A stretch of DNA of 64,000 nucleotides from Spirochaeta lutea (GTDB lineage Bacteria; Spirochaetota; Spirochaetia; DSM-27196; Salinispiraceae): contig NZ_JNUP01000064.1 of NCBI RefSeq assembly GCF_000758165.1, positions 124,001 to 188,000 of the forward strand, written 5' to 3'. Positions 54,392 to 62,671 of the stretch are shown piece after piece. The translations under genes were made by a program, and so were the position numbers. The notes under the pieces are model-generated. The model was not told the DNA's origin. It did not search any database and worked only from the letters and a program-made list of their open reading frames with translations. Within the stretch, counting starts at the first letter, position 1; each line of letters opens with the position of its first letter.

Positions 54392-56359
54392 ATGAAATTT
54401 TCAGGATTAAACCGCCCTCTTGCGGGGGTGCTGGTTCCCGTGTTCTCTCTGCGGTCGAAGGAATCAGCCGGGACGGGAGAATTCCTGGATCTAGTACCCT
54501 TCGGAGATTGGTGTAAAAAGTCAGGACTTGAGGTAATTCAGCTGCTGCCGGTTAACGATACGGGGGATGATCCTTCGCCCTACAGCGCCCTGAGCGCCTT
54601 TGCCTTGCATCCCCTGTATACCCGGGTGCAGGCCCTCCCCGAGCTGGATTCGGTGAAAAATAAGCAGGAAATCATCAAGAAGCTTGCAAACCTGCGGGTA
54701 AGCCATGATGGATCCTCCCGGCTAGCCTACCGCGATGTCCTGTACGGCAAGCTTGAGATTCTTCATGATGTGTTCCGTGCCAATGAGGCTGTCATTACAG
54801 CGGATAGCGAACTCAAGACGTGGATAAAACGCAATCCCTGGGTGACGGAGTATGCGGTATTCCGAGCCTTGAAGGATCGGGAGCAGCTGCGGAGCTGGGT
54901 TGAGTGGTCAGATAATATCCAGCCGACCACTGAAGACATTCAGAAACTGTGGAAGTCGAAGAAATTACCGACCTTGTTCTATGCCTGGATTCAGTACCGC
55001 CTGGAGCAGCAGTTTTTGGCTGCAGCGCAGCATCTTCAAACCCTGGGAATTCTGTTGAAGGGTGATATTCCCATTCTGATGAATGAGGACAGTGTGGATG
55101 TCTGGGCTCACCGGGATATCTTCTATGTGGACCAGCGAGCTGGTGCCCCTCCCGATGGGTTCAGTCCCGAGGGTCAGAACTGGGGATTCCCCATTTACAA
55201 CTGGGATGCTTTGCAGGCTCAGGATTACGGGTGGTGGCGCCGTAGACTGCTACAGGCAGATAAGTTCTACCAAGCCTACCGGATCGACCATGTTTTAGGA
55301 TTTTTTCGGATCTGGACCATCGGCACCGAGCATAGTACCGGAGCCCTGGGATATTTTAATCCGGCCGCGTACATCCACCGGGCAGATTTTTACCGGAAGG
55401 GATTCGACGATGCCAGGATACGGTGGTTGAGTGAGCCCCACATCCGCGGTGAGCATATTCGGGGTGTTTTCGGTGTGCGTTCCGATGAGGTAATTAAGCT
55501 CTGTTTCAGCCAGGTTGGCAATGAGGATCTCTATGTCTTTACCTCAGCAATAACGGGTGAGAAGGCCATCCAGGAGTTACCCATTGCATGGCAGGAAAAG
55601 GATACCCTGTTGGGCTGGTTCAGAGATCGAACCTTCATTCAGGTTAATGACCATGAGTTTGCTCCAGCCTGGACGTTCCGGGATTGCAGCCGGTTCCAGG
55701 AGTTGGGGGACGGTGAGAAGGCAGCCATTGAGGAACTGGTGGCCCAGAAGGGTGGAGAGAGCGAACATCTCTGGGCACAGACGGGTAAGAGACTCCTGGG
55801 ATTTATGCGAGAAACCGTCGAAATGCTGACCTGTGCGGAGGATTTGGGTGCAGTTCCTGACTGTGTTCCCCGAACCCTTGGTGAACTTTCCATCCTCGGT
55901 TTAAAGATTCCCCGATGGTCCCGGCGCTGGCATGAGCCCGGGCAACCCTATGTTCCAATTTGGGACTATCCCTTTTTGTCGGTATGCGCCCCTTCCGTCC
56001 ATGATACCTCCACCCTGCGGGATTGGTGGGAAAATGAAGACGGCAGCGAGGCTTTCTGGTACAGCTTAGGCTGTCATGAGGGATATCCCCGAGACTTCAA
56101 CCCTAGTATTGCTCAGAAGGTGCTCAAGAAGCTTATGGAAGCCGGATCGGCCCTGTGCGTTTTTCAGCTCCAGGACTATTTTGCCCTCTACAATCCCTAC
56201 AGGGTCGATGATCCTCAGGATGAACGGATCAATATACCTGGTACAGTCCAGGAGACGAACTGGTCCTACCGGATTCCTATGACCATTGAGGATCTGCAGA
56301 AGGAGGACGGTTTTACCGCTGCGGTCCGAGATGTGACCTCGGTACGGGCACAGTCCTAG
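54392..56359 (+). CDS. malQ: 4-alpha-glucanotransferase
   Basis: A 655-residue GH77 enzyme that transfers maltosyl units between maltodextrins. Catalytic residues are in YRIDHVLGFFRIW (nucleophile Asp), ED-LGAVPDCVP with the acid Glu in TCAEDLG, and SVHDTSTLRDWWE (transition-state Asp). Length fits. I chose ATG at 54392, after AAGGAG; the open frame further upstream (54293) is antisense to the signal sequence of the divergent gene. It precedes the amylase-like gene, so both serve glycogen or starch breakdown. Confidence 0.94.
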   Translation: MKFSGLNRPLAGVLVPVFSLRSKESAGTGEFLDLVPFGDWCKKSGLEVIQLLPVNDTGDDPSPYSALSAFALHPLYTRVQALPELDSVKNKQEIIKKLANLRVSHDGSSRLAYRDVLYGKLEILHDVFRANEAVITADSELKTWIKRNPWVTEYAVFRALKDREQLRSWVEWSDNIQPTTEDIQKLWKSKKLPTLFYAWIQYRLEQQFLAAAQHLQTLGILLKGDIPILMNEDSVDVWAHRDIFYVDQRAGAPPDGFSPEGQNWGFPIYNWDALQAQDYGWWRRRLLQADKFYQAYRIDHVLGFFRIWTIGTEHSTGALGYFNPAAYIHRADFYRKGFDDARIRWLSEPHIRGEHIRGVFGVRSDEVIKLCFSQVGNEDLYVFTSAITGEKAIQELPIAWQEKDTLLGWFRDRTFIQVNDHEFAPAWTFRDCSRFQELGDGEKAAIEELVAQKGGESEHLWAQTGKRLLGFMRETVEMLTCAEDLGAVPDCVPRTLGELSILGLKIPRWSRRWHEPGQPYVPIWDYPFLSVCAPSVHDTSTLRDWWENEDGSEAFWYSLGCHEGYPRDFNPSIAQKVLKKLMEAGSALCVFQLQDYFALYNPYRVDDPQDERINIPGTVQETNWSYRIPMTIEDLQKEDGFTAAVRDVTSVRAQS

Positions 56360-56468
56360 CCTGGCTCTGGATGTACCTTCTGTGCGGGCTCAGTCTGATC
56401 CCCGGTCTGGGGGAGGGTTTCTAAATCCCCCGAGAGCCATGGGGATCCGGGCACAGTCCTAGCTTGGC
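56344..56468. repeat. Duplicated malQ 3' end (direct repeat)
   Basis: CGGGCACAGTCCTAGCCTGG at the malQ stop and CGGGCACAGTCCTAGCTTGG about 102 bp later. The match extends to about 22 bases with one change and includes the TAG stop. Confidence 0.5.
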
Positions 56469-56506
56469 TCGGCGGAAGATTCTTTGCCCGTCCCCGGCTG
56501 GTAACC

Positions 56507-56612
56507 TAGTGCGTAAAAGCCTGTGATCTGCCCTGAGTATCGTAGATTTATCCGGGAACCGATCCAGGGTAGTCCAGCCGGGGGGTAAAAAGCTCTATTG
56601 CTTCGCGCGCTC
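56507..56612 (+). repeat. 105-bp inverted-repeat element, decayed copy (upstream of amylase gene)
   Basis: TAGTGCGTAAAAGCCTGTGA at the left; the right end TTGCTTCGCGCGCTC matches the decayed arm. Length is about 106 bp. The central stretch CAGCCGGGGGG is GC-rich. It lies in the 350-bp gap between malQ and the amylase gene. Confidence 0.55.
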
Positions 56613-56734
56613 GGCGAGGGCCATGGGAGTATTCGGTCAGAACCCCGGAACCCACCCGGAAGGCCCGACGGCAGAGAGGTTCACCCTGCCCTGGGCGTAA
56701 GTAACTAAAAATGGTTCACAAAGAACCGGTAAAG

Positions 56735-56797
56735 AGGGTTACACTGGTAGTAGCAGCTTCCTCCGCGGAGGGGCCTGCACAGTGTAACCCTTTTTTT
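56735..56797 (+). terminator. Intrinsic terminator in the leader of the amylase gene
   Basis: A perfect 12-bp stem (AGGGTTACACTG 56735-56746, CAGTGTAACCCT 56780-56791) carries an inner CCTCcgcgGAGG hairpin and is followed by TTTTTTT. The amylase ATG lies 55 bp later. It ends either upstream transcripts or the amylase mRNA itself, so attenuation is possible. Confidence 0.85.
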
Positions 56798-56851
56798 GGG
56801 GAAAACGGGGGGACGGTTACAGACCGTTATTTGAAAGAAAAGGAGTCCGCT

Positions 56852-59800
56852 ATGCCAGAAATTACCACCACAACCAACGTCTCGCGGGAGTTCCATATCC
56901 GGGGATCATTACGGAAGGCCCTTAACTGCTGTGAGGAATTATTCTCCAGCGAAGGTCCGCTGGTCTTTGCCAACCTTAAGGCAGCTCGGGAATTCACCAA
57001 GAGCTACATTGAATGGAAGGTGGCCCAGGGTGAGCCCGAGCCGGTTATTCGTCCCGAGGATGTCTATGCCATGGGCCTGATTGATGAAATTAACCATTTC
57101 GTTTTTCATCTCTACCGTCAGGAAACCAGGGAGAGCATGCTTCAGGATGTACTAGTTGAAGCGGAAAGACAGCTGGGTTCCAAACCTGTGCAGGAATGCA
57201 TCCAGGCCTTTACCCAGGAATTTCCTCCGGGCCCGGTTTTTCGGGAAACCATGGGCATTTCTAAGTATTTGGAAGGGAACCACGGTACCCAAGGGGATTC
57301 AGGCTGGGCTGTATCTCTGGAGGAAGGGATTATGCTGTGGCTGCAGTCGAAAAATCCCGGATACGATATAGCAGCCGATTTATTTGAGCACCAAGCTCTG
57401 GTGGAAGAAACCCAGTTTTCGGATCTCATTACCACCATCCGAAACTATCTCGCGAAACAGCCTGTCTTCGGGCCCGATAATCAGCCCATTCTGGATATGC
57501 TCCGATCCCCAGCCATAGCTCATCCAGACTCATTACAGCAACAGCTTGAATTTATCCGGGACCGTTGGGGGTACCTTTTAGGGGATCGCTTTCTACGCCT
57601 CCTACGGGGGATTGATTACCTCAATGAGGTTAACCAATTTGCCGCCAACATGGGGAAGCTCTGGGGAAAACCGGTTACCTCAATCATGGATTATACCGGA
57701 CTGGAGGAGTATGAGCGGTTTAGTCCTGACCGGGATTGGATGCCCCAGGTTGTCATGATCGCTAAGAGTACGCTTGTCTGGTTGGATCAGCTTTCCAAAC
57801 AGTATAACCGGGAGATTCGGACCCTGGATCAGATCCCCGACCAGGAGCTTGATATTTTGGCTTCAAGGGGATTCAACGGTCTGTGGCTCATCGGCTTGTG
57901 GGAGCGGTCGGATGCCAGCAGAAAGATAAAGAATCACTGCGGAAATCCCGAAGCGGCAGCCTCAGCCTACTCCTTGCATGACTACGATATTGCAGGAGCC
58001 CTGGGGGGTTGGGAGGCGCTGGAGCGCTTGCGGGAGCGGTGCAACTACCGGGGTATCCGCCTTGCCAGCGATATGGTACCCAATCATACCGGAATAGACA
58101 GCCATTGGATGCATCACCATCCGGACCGATTTCTCCAGCTGCCCTACAGCCCATTTCCATCCTACACCTTTAACGGCGAGAATCTGTCATCCCATCCGGA
58201 TGTGGGCATTTATCTGGAGGATCATTATTACAACCAAAGTGATGCAGCTGTGGTCTTTAAGCGGGTGGATTTCCGCAACGGCGACACCCGGTATATTTAC
58301 CATGGTAATGATGGTACCCATATGCCGTGGAATGACACCGCCCAGCTGAACTACCTGAACCCCGATACCCGGGAAGCAGTCATTCAGACGATTATCCACG
58401 TCGCTCGAAATTTCTCCATTATCCGGTTCGATGCGGCCATGACCCTGGCAAAGAAACACATCCAGCGGCTCTGGTTCCCCGAGCCGGGGAGGGCCGGAGA
58501 CATTCCAAGCAGAGCCGAACACGGGATGAGCCATTTTGAGTTTAACCAGGCCATTCCCCAGGAGTTCTGGCGGGAGGTTGTGGACCGCTGTGCTGTGGAG
58601 GCTCCGGATACCTTGTTGCTGGCTGAGGCGTTTTGGATGATGGAGGGGTATTTTGTACGGACCCTCGGGATGCACCGGGTATATAATTCTGCCTTCATGA
58701 ATATGTTGAAAAATGAAGAGAACGGGAAGTATAGGCAGACCATCAAGAATACTCTGGAGTTCGACAAGGATATTCTCAAGCGCTTTGTGAACTTCATGAA
58801 TAATCCTGATGAGGAAACGGCAGTCGCCCAGTTTGGGAAGGGAGACAAGTACATCGGGGTTTGCACCCTGATGGTCACCATGCCGGGCCTGCCGATGTTC
58901 GGTCATGGCCAGGTTGAGGGATTCCATGAGAAATACGGAATGGAATACCAGCGGGCATATTTTAACGAGGTACCCGACCAGGATCTCATTACCCGCCATG
59001 AGCAGGATGTCTTCCCCCTCATGAAAAAGCGCTACCTCTTTGCCGACGTTCGGAATTTTTATCTCTATGATTTTTACAGCGACGGCGGCTGGGTGAATGA
59101 GAACGTGTTTGCCTATTCCAATGCAACAGATTTGGAACGGGCTCTGGTGGTCTATAATAACTCCTACGAAAGGACCTGGGGTTTTATAAACCAATCGGCA
59201 GGGTATGTGGAAAAACTTGAAGCCGGCGAGAAGCAGTTTCGTCAGACTACCCTGGGAAACGCCCTTCGCTTACGGAATGAGGACCACTGTTACCTGCTGC
59301 TCTGGGAACAACGGAGCGGGTTGTGGTTTATCCGTAAGTCTACGGAGCTCCTTCATTCCGGATTATACATCGAATTGAATGGGTATTCCTCTCAGGTGTT
59401 TATGAATATCCATGAGGTTGAGGATAATAAATTCGGTCATTACCGGATCCTCCATGAGCAGCTCCAGGGACGGGGGGTTAAGGATATATCCCAGGCCATC
59501 CGTGATATCATCCTTGAGCCAGTGTATCGGGGCTTTAAAAGCCTTTACTCCCCTGAATATCTGGAAAAGTTTGAGGAATTCCTGGGGATAACAAGTGGAA
59601 AAGCACCGAAATTGATCGCATGGTTTGTGGATTCCTTGAAGGCATTTTTGGATGGAATACAGGAATTCCTCAGTTCATCCACCGATCCAGAGCAGATAAC
59701 CACCAGATATGCACAGTATTTACAGAATATTCTGGGCATTCATCGTTTGTTGGCTAGTTCTGAGGAAGCCGCCAAGAACAACCTTGTGGATGAATTTACA

Positions 59801-60472
59801 TACATCGCCCCGAGACTCTTCGGTTCAACCGGGAGTGAATCCTTCGGCTCGTCAGCTGGAGAGCCCGTAGGGCTAACCCTTTCTGCCTTTGTGATCCTGG
59901 CAGCCCTGGGTGAACAGGATGACGAGTGGTATTTGGAAGGGAAGATTCAGGAAATCACCCAGAAGCCACTCCAGCTTGAGGTTCTGTTCAAATGGATTGA
60001 GTCCTATGAATCTTGGGCATCCGAGATCCCGGCGCGTGAGGATCTGGTCGGCGCCTTGGACATTCATGCCGTCGTAGAATTCATCGGTGCCAACTATTAC
60101 GATGGTGTAGTTTGGTACCGAAAGGAAGGAATGGAGGATTTTGCCTGGTGGGCCTGTGTATACCATCTCCTCCAGGGAAAATCGGTTACCGTTTCTGGGG
60201 TACGGAAGAGTTACCAGCGCAGTATCGAATGGCTTTCGGCTATGGAGGCCTCGGGGTATGATCTTAACAGACTCTTAGAGCTTGTAGAGCAGTCCAAACC
60301 GAAACAGAGGGCCAATTCTAAAACCGTAAAGAAAAACACCTCCGATCCAAAGGCTAAAAAACCGAAGCCAGGATCGAAGGATGGTAAACCCTCTGGAAAG
60401 GGTGCATCCACGGCCGCAAAAAAGAAGGCCCCGGGTTCGAAGGCAAAGGGTAAGGATGGAACTAAGCCCTAA
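56852..60472 (+). CDS. Large GH13-like alpha-amylase family protein with Lys-rich tail
   Basis: A 1206-residue protein. An alpha-helical N-terminal region of about 310 residues has no family I recognise. A GH13 (beta/alpha)8 catalytic domain follows (about 340-760): LASDMVPNHTGIDSHW, nucleophile Asp in IIRFDAAMTLAKKH, acid Glu in LLLAEAFWMM, and a third acidic site in FMNNPDEE. A C-terminal helical part (about 820-1130) follows. The last 60 residues are lysine-, proline- and glycine-rich (KKPKPGSKDGKPSGKGAS). ATG at 56852 follows AAAAGGAG; the longer reading from 56711 runs through the terminator hairpin and is rejected. Likely acts on glycogen or maltodextrin; its neighbour is malQ. Confidence 0.8.
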   Translation: MPEITTTTNVSREFHIRGSLRKALNCCEELFSSEGPLVFANLKAAREFTKSYIEWKVAQGEPEPVIRPEDVYAMGLIDEINHFVFHLYRQETRESMLQDVLVEAERQLGSKPVQECIQAFTQEFPPGPVFRETMGISKYLEGNHGTQGDSGWAVSLEEGIMLWLQSKNPGYDIAADLFEHQALVEETQFSDLITTIRNYLAKQPVFGPDNQPILDMLRSPAIAHPDSLQQQLEFIRDRWGYLLGDRFLRLLRGIDYLNEVNQFAANMGKLWGKPVTSIMDYTGLEEYERFSPDRDWMPQVVMIAKSTLVWLDQLSKQYNREIRTLDQIPDQELDILASRGFNGLWLIGLWERSDASRKIKNHCGNPEAAASAYSLHDYDIAGALGGWEALERLRERCNYRGIRLASDMVPNHTGIDSHWMHHHPDRFLQLPYSPFPSYTFNGENLSSHPDVGIYLEDHYYNQSDAAVVFKRVDFRNGDTRYIYHGNDGTHMPWNDTAQLNYLNPDTREAVIQTIIHVARNFSIIRFDAAMTLAKKHIQRLWFPEPGRAGDIPSRAEHGMSHFEFNQAIPQEFWREVVDRCAVEAPDTLLLAEAFWMMEGYFVRTLGMHRVYNSAFMNMLKNEENGKYRQTIKNTLEFDKDILKRFVNFMNNPDEETAVAQFGKGDKYIGVCTLMVTMPGLPMFGHGQVEGFHEKYGMEYQRAYFNEVPDQDLITRHEQDVFPLMKKRYLFADVRNFYLYDFYSDGGWVNENVFAYSNATDLERALVVYNNSYERTWGFINQSAGYVEKLEAGEKQFRQTTLGNALRLRNEDHCYLLLWEQRSGLWFIRKSTELLHSGLYIELNGYSSQVFMNIHEVEDNKFGHYRILHEQLQGRGVKDISQAIRDIILEPVYRGFKSLYSPEYLEKFEEFLGITSGKAPKLIAWFVDSLKAFLDGIQEFLSSSTDPEQITTRYAQYLQNILGIHRLLASSEEAAKNNLVDEFTYIAPRLFGSTGSESFGSSAGEPVGLTLSAFVILAALGEQDDEWYLEGKIQEITQKPLQLEVLFKWIESYESWASEIPAREDLVGALDIHAVVEFIGANYYDGVVWYRKEGMEDFAWWACVYHLLQGKSVTVSGVRKSYQRSIEWLSAMEASGYDLNRLLELVEQSKPKQRANSKTVKKNTSDPKAKKPKPGSKDGKPSGKGASTAAKKKAPGSKAKGKDGTKP

Positions 60473-60474
60473 CT

Positions 60475-60580
60475 AGTGCGTAGAAGGATGGATGTAGAGG
60501 ACCTAGGATTCGGCGGTTCCCCCTAGGGCTCCCCTAGGGGGAGAGTCTTCAGTAACGGAAGACACAACCGTCTGGACACG
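60475..60580 (+). repeat. 105-bp inverted-repeat element, decayed copy with strong central hairpin
   Basis: Left arm TAGTGCGTAGAAGGATGGAT and inner ACC.AGGATTCGGCGG match the family; right arm CACAACCGTCTGGACACG is weaker. The centre is a perfect hairpin at 60518-60542 (TCCCCCTAGGG, loop CTC, CCCTAGGGGGA). It begins 2 bp after the amylase stop codon. Confidence 0.6.
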
Positions 60581-60640
60581 ATCTAATACGCGAAGAACAA
60601 GTATATAGAGCCTCTTTGGTGAGCCCCTGATTACCTATAG

Positions 60641-60743
60641 AGTGCGCAAAAGGTTGTAAACTACACCAGATATGGTGGTTCACTCCGGCACCCGACCCGG
60701 GATAGTGCCGCTGGCCTGAAAGATTACCAGCTTTTTGCGCACT
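60641..60743 (+). repeat. 105-bp inverted-repeat element, well-preserved copy
   Basis: AGTGCGCAAAAGGTTGTAAA at the left, TACCAGCTTTTTGCGCACT at the right. The inner part has CACCAGATATGGTGG and the palindrome CACCCGACCCGGGATAGTG. It lies 60 bp after the decayed copy at 60475, in the same direction. The rest of the gap to 60853 holds nothing else I can name. Confidence 0.9.
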
Positions 60744-60853
60744 TCCGATTACCCCCGGTATTCAGGGGCTTTTGGGGGGATGGTCATCCCTAGGGATTCG
60801 GTGGGCAAAGCCGGACTCGTACCATTCGCGGGCAGTACCTAGGTTCTTGGGAA

Positions 60854-62599
60854 TTACCTGAGAACCTGTAGGGCCAATAGGCTGATATCATCGTCGAAGT
60901 GATCGCTCATGGACAGAGCTCGCACCTGGTTTACCACCTCGTCGAGGTTGGCTTGAGCCCTATTCCGCAATAGAGGTAATAACCGGGTGAACTCCTGGAG
61001 GCCGAGCATTCTTCCGTTGGGTCGGGCAATCTCGAAAATTCCGTCTGAGAACACATACAGATAATCCTGGGACTGCATCTGGAACGATCCGGTCTGGTAT
61101 TCGTGTTCGTCGTCGGCCCCCATCAACACATCCTGGGTATTCAGAGTGAATATTTCTGGTTCAGGGAGATTCTGAGGGGGATGATCTGGGGATGCGGTGA
61201 TAACCGGAGCCGGGGGACGAATAAGCAGGGCCGGAGGAGCGCCACCGCTGGCGTATTTTAGATGTCCTGTCTCTACATCCAGGACGCCGTACCAGATAGT
61301 GAAGAAGGCATTCACCTCCGCTTCGCTCTGGAAGCTCTGGTTGAGTTTTGTTAACAAATCTCCGGGGTTGTAAAAATCCGCACCAGGTACAGCCCGATTA
61401 TTGAGGGCGTTGGACAGACTCACCGAAAGCAGCGCAGATTTAATACCGTGGCCGCTTACATCGAGAACAAAGAGAGAAAGGGTGTGGGAATCCAGCCAGT
61501 AATGGCCGGCGTAGTCTCCCCCCAGCTGGGCGGAAGGAATGAAGGTGAGGCCGGTTTCGACCTCGGGAGTGGTAATGGGTTTGGGCAGTAGACTCGATAT
61601 GTAGTGGGCTGCGTCCGATAATTCGCCGGCCAGGGCTTGTTGGCTCTCAATGATGGCCTGAAGGTAGATTTCTTGTTGTTCTTGAAGGCGTTTTCGCTCC
61701 AGGGATGCGTCAATTCTGGCCCAGAGGATTGATGGTTCAAAATCCTTGGGCAGGTAGTCCTCTGCGCCGAGCTTAATGCACTGGGCCACGCTCTCAGAGC
61801 TGTCGAGACTGGAAATCATAATTACGGGAATATCCCGAAGGGCTTCATCCCGCTTGAGCTCCCGGAGGACCTGATACCCGGTCATTCCCGGCATGAGGAC
61901 ATCCAGGATTATTATATCAACGGTATTATTTTGGAGATACTCCAAGGCTTCCTCGCCGGAGTTCATGGGTATGGTCGTGTGGCCCAGGGCGGAAAGATGC
62001 CGGGTTAGTAGATTCTGGCTGGCCGGGCTGTCATCGACGATAAGGATTTTTCCGATGATTCGTGCCTTCTCTCCGGCCAGATCCTCCCCGACCTCACCCT
62101 CAAACTCTCTGAAACTTGGAATATCCTCGATACTGAGGGGTTTCTTTTCTTTCGGGGGATTTTTGAGCGCGGGGGGGCGTTGTCGGTTTCTGAGATCCTC
62201 CAACTGCAGATCGATTATTTCTGCTTCTACAAGATCGAGCATCTGGTTAGCGACGGCCAACAGCTGTTCCATATCTCGGATAAAAATTGGCTCCTGACTT
62301 CTAAACAGAACCAGGAGCCTACGGGCGTCGGAGATTATTTGTACCAGGGGAACATAAAAAGCCTTGCGGATGTCCTCGGGCGTTGCGATGGCTAATAGAT
62401 CGGTATCATCATCAAAGAAAAAAGAGATAAGTTTTCGAACCTTCTCGGCCTTTTTCGCGATTTGTTCAAGGCCTGGGATGAACTCAACCTTCCCGTACTC
62501 ACGAGCATCTGTCCGGATAATGTCGCTATACCCGGTAATGTGGTTTAGGTAGGTGCGTAGATCATGCCGAAGTTGCTCAAAATGACTAGTTCCGTGCAA
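60854..62599 (-). CDS. DHp-REC-PP2C response regulator (SpoIIE/RsbU-type phosphatase)
   Basis: A 581-residue cytoplasmic signalling protein. Residues 1-50 resemble a HisKA dimerisation helix pair with a His-Asp pair at 12-13 (LRHDLRTYLNHITGYSDII), but no HATPase domain follows. Receiver domain about 187-305 (ILIVDDSPASQNLL, LDVLMPGMTGYQ). PP2C/SpoIIE phosphatase domain about 350-580 (AQLGGDYAGHYWLDS, LFVLDVSGHGIKSALLS, ADDEHEYQTG). Phosphatases of this type free anti-sigma systems or act on signalling substrates. TTG start at 62599 is supported by GGGAGG. Confidence 0.9.
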   Translation of the reverse strand: MHGTSHFEQLRHDLRTYLNHITGYSDIIRTDAREYGKVEFIPGLEQIAKKAEKVRKLISFFFDDDTDLLAIATPEDIRKAFYVPLVQIISDARRLLVLFRSQEPIFIRDMEQLLAVANQMLDLVEAEIIDLQLEDLRNRQRPPALKNPPKEKKPLSIEDIPSFREFEGEVGEDLAGEKARIIGKILIVDDSPASQNLLTRHLSALGHTTIPMNSGEEALEYLQNNTVDIIILDVLMPGMTGYQVLRELKRDEALRDIPVIMISSLDSSESVAQCIKLGAEDYLPKDFEPSILWARIDASLERKRLQEQQEIYLQAIIESQQALAGELSDAAHYISSLLPKPITTPEVETGLTFIPSAQLGGDYAGHYWLDSHTLSLFVLDVSGHGIKSALLSVSLSNALNNRAVPGADFYNPGDLLTKLNQSFQSEAEVNAFFTIWYGVLDVETGHLKYASGGAPPALLIRPPAPVITASPDHPPQNLPEPEIFTLNTQDVLMGADDEHEYQTGSFQMQSQDYLYVFSDGIFEIARPNGRMLGLQEFTRLLPLLRNRAQANLDEVVNQVRALSMSDHFDDDISLLALQVLR

Positions 62600-62671
62600 A
62601 AATTCCTCCCGGATTCCGAAGAATTGGGATGCCCTGGGTCAAGCGCCCTGTTATTCTTCGAATCCGTGCTG

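Noticed and set aside
56711-56851. N-terminal extension of the amylase gene
   Set aside because: It runs through a perfect terminator hairpin and lacks a ribosome binding site; ATG at 56852 has AAAAGGAG.
58187-59194. 335-residue reading frame antisense to the amylase gene
   Set aside because: The plus-strand frame has clear GH13 motifs; the antisense frame is a codon-bias shadow without a recognisable domain.
60211-60411. Antisense frame over the Lys-rich tail
   Set aside because: It reflects the unusual composition of the tail and has no ribosome binding site.
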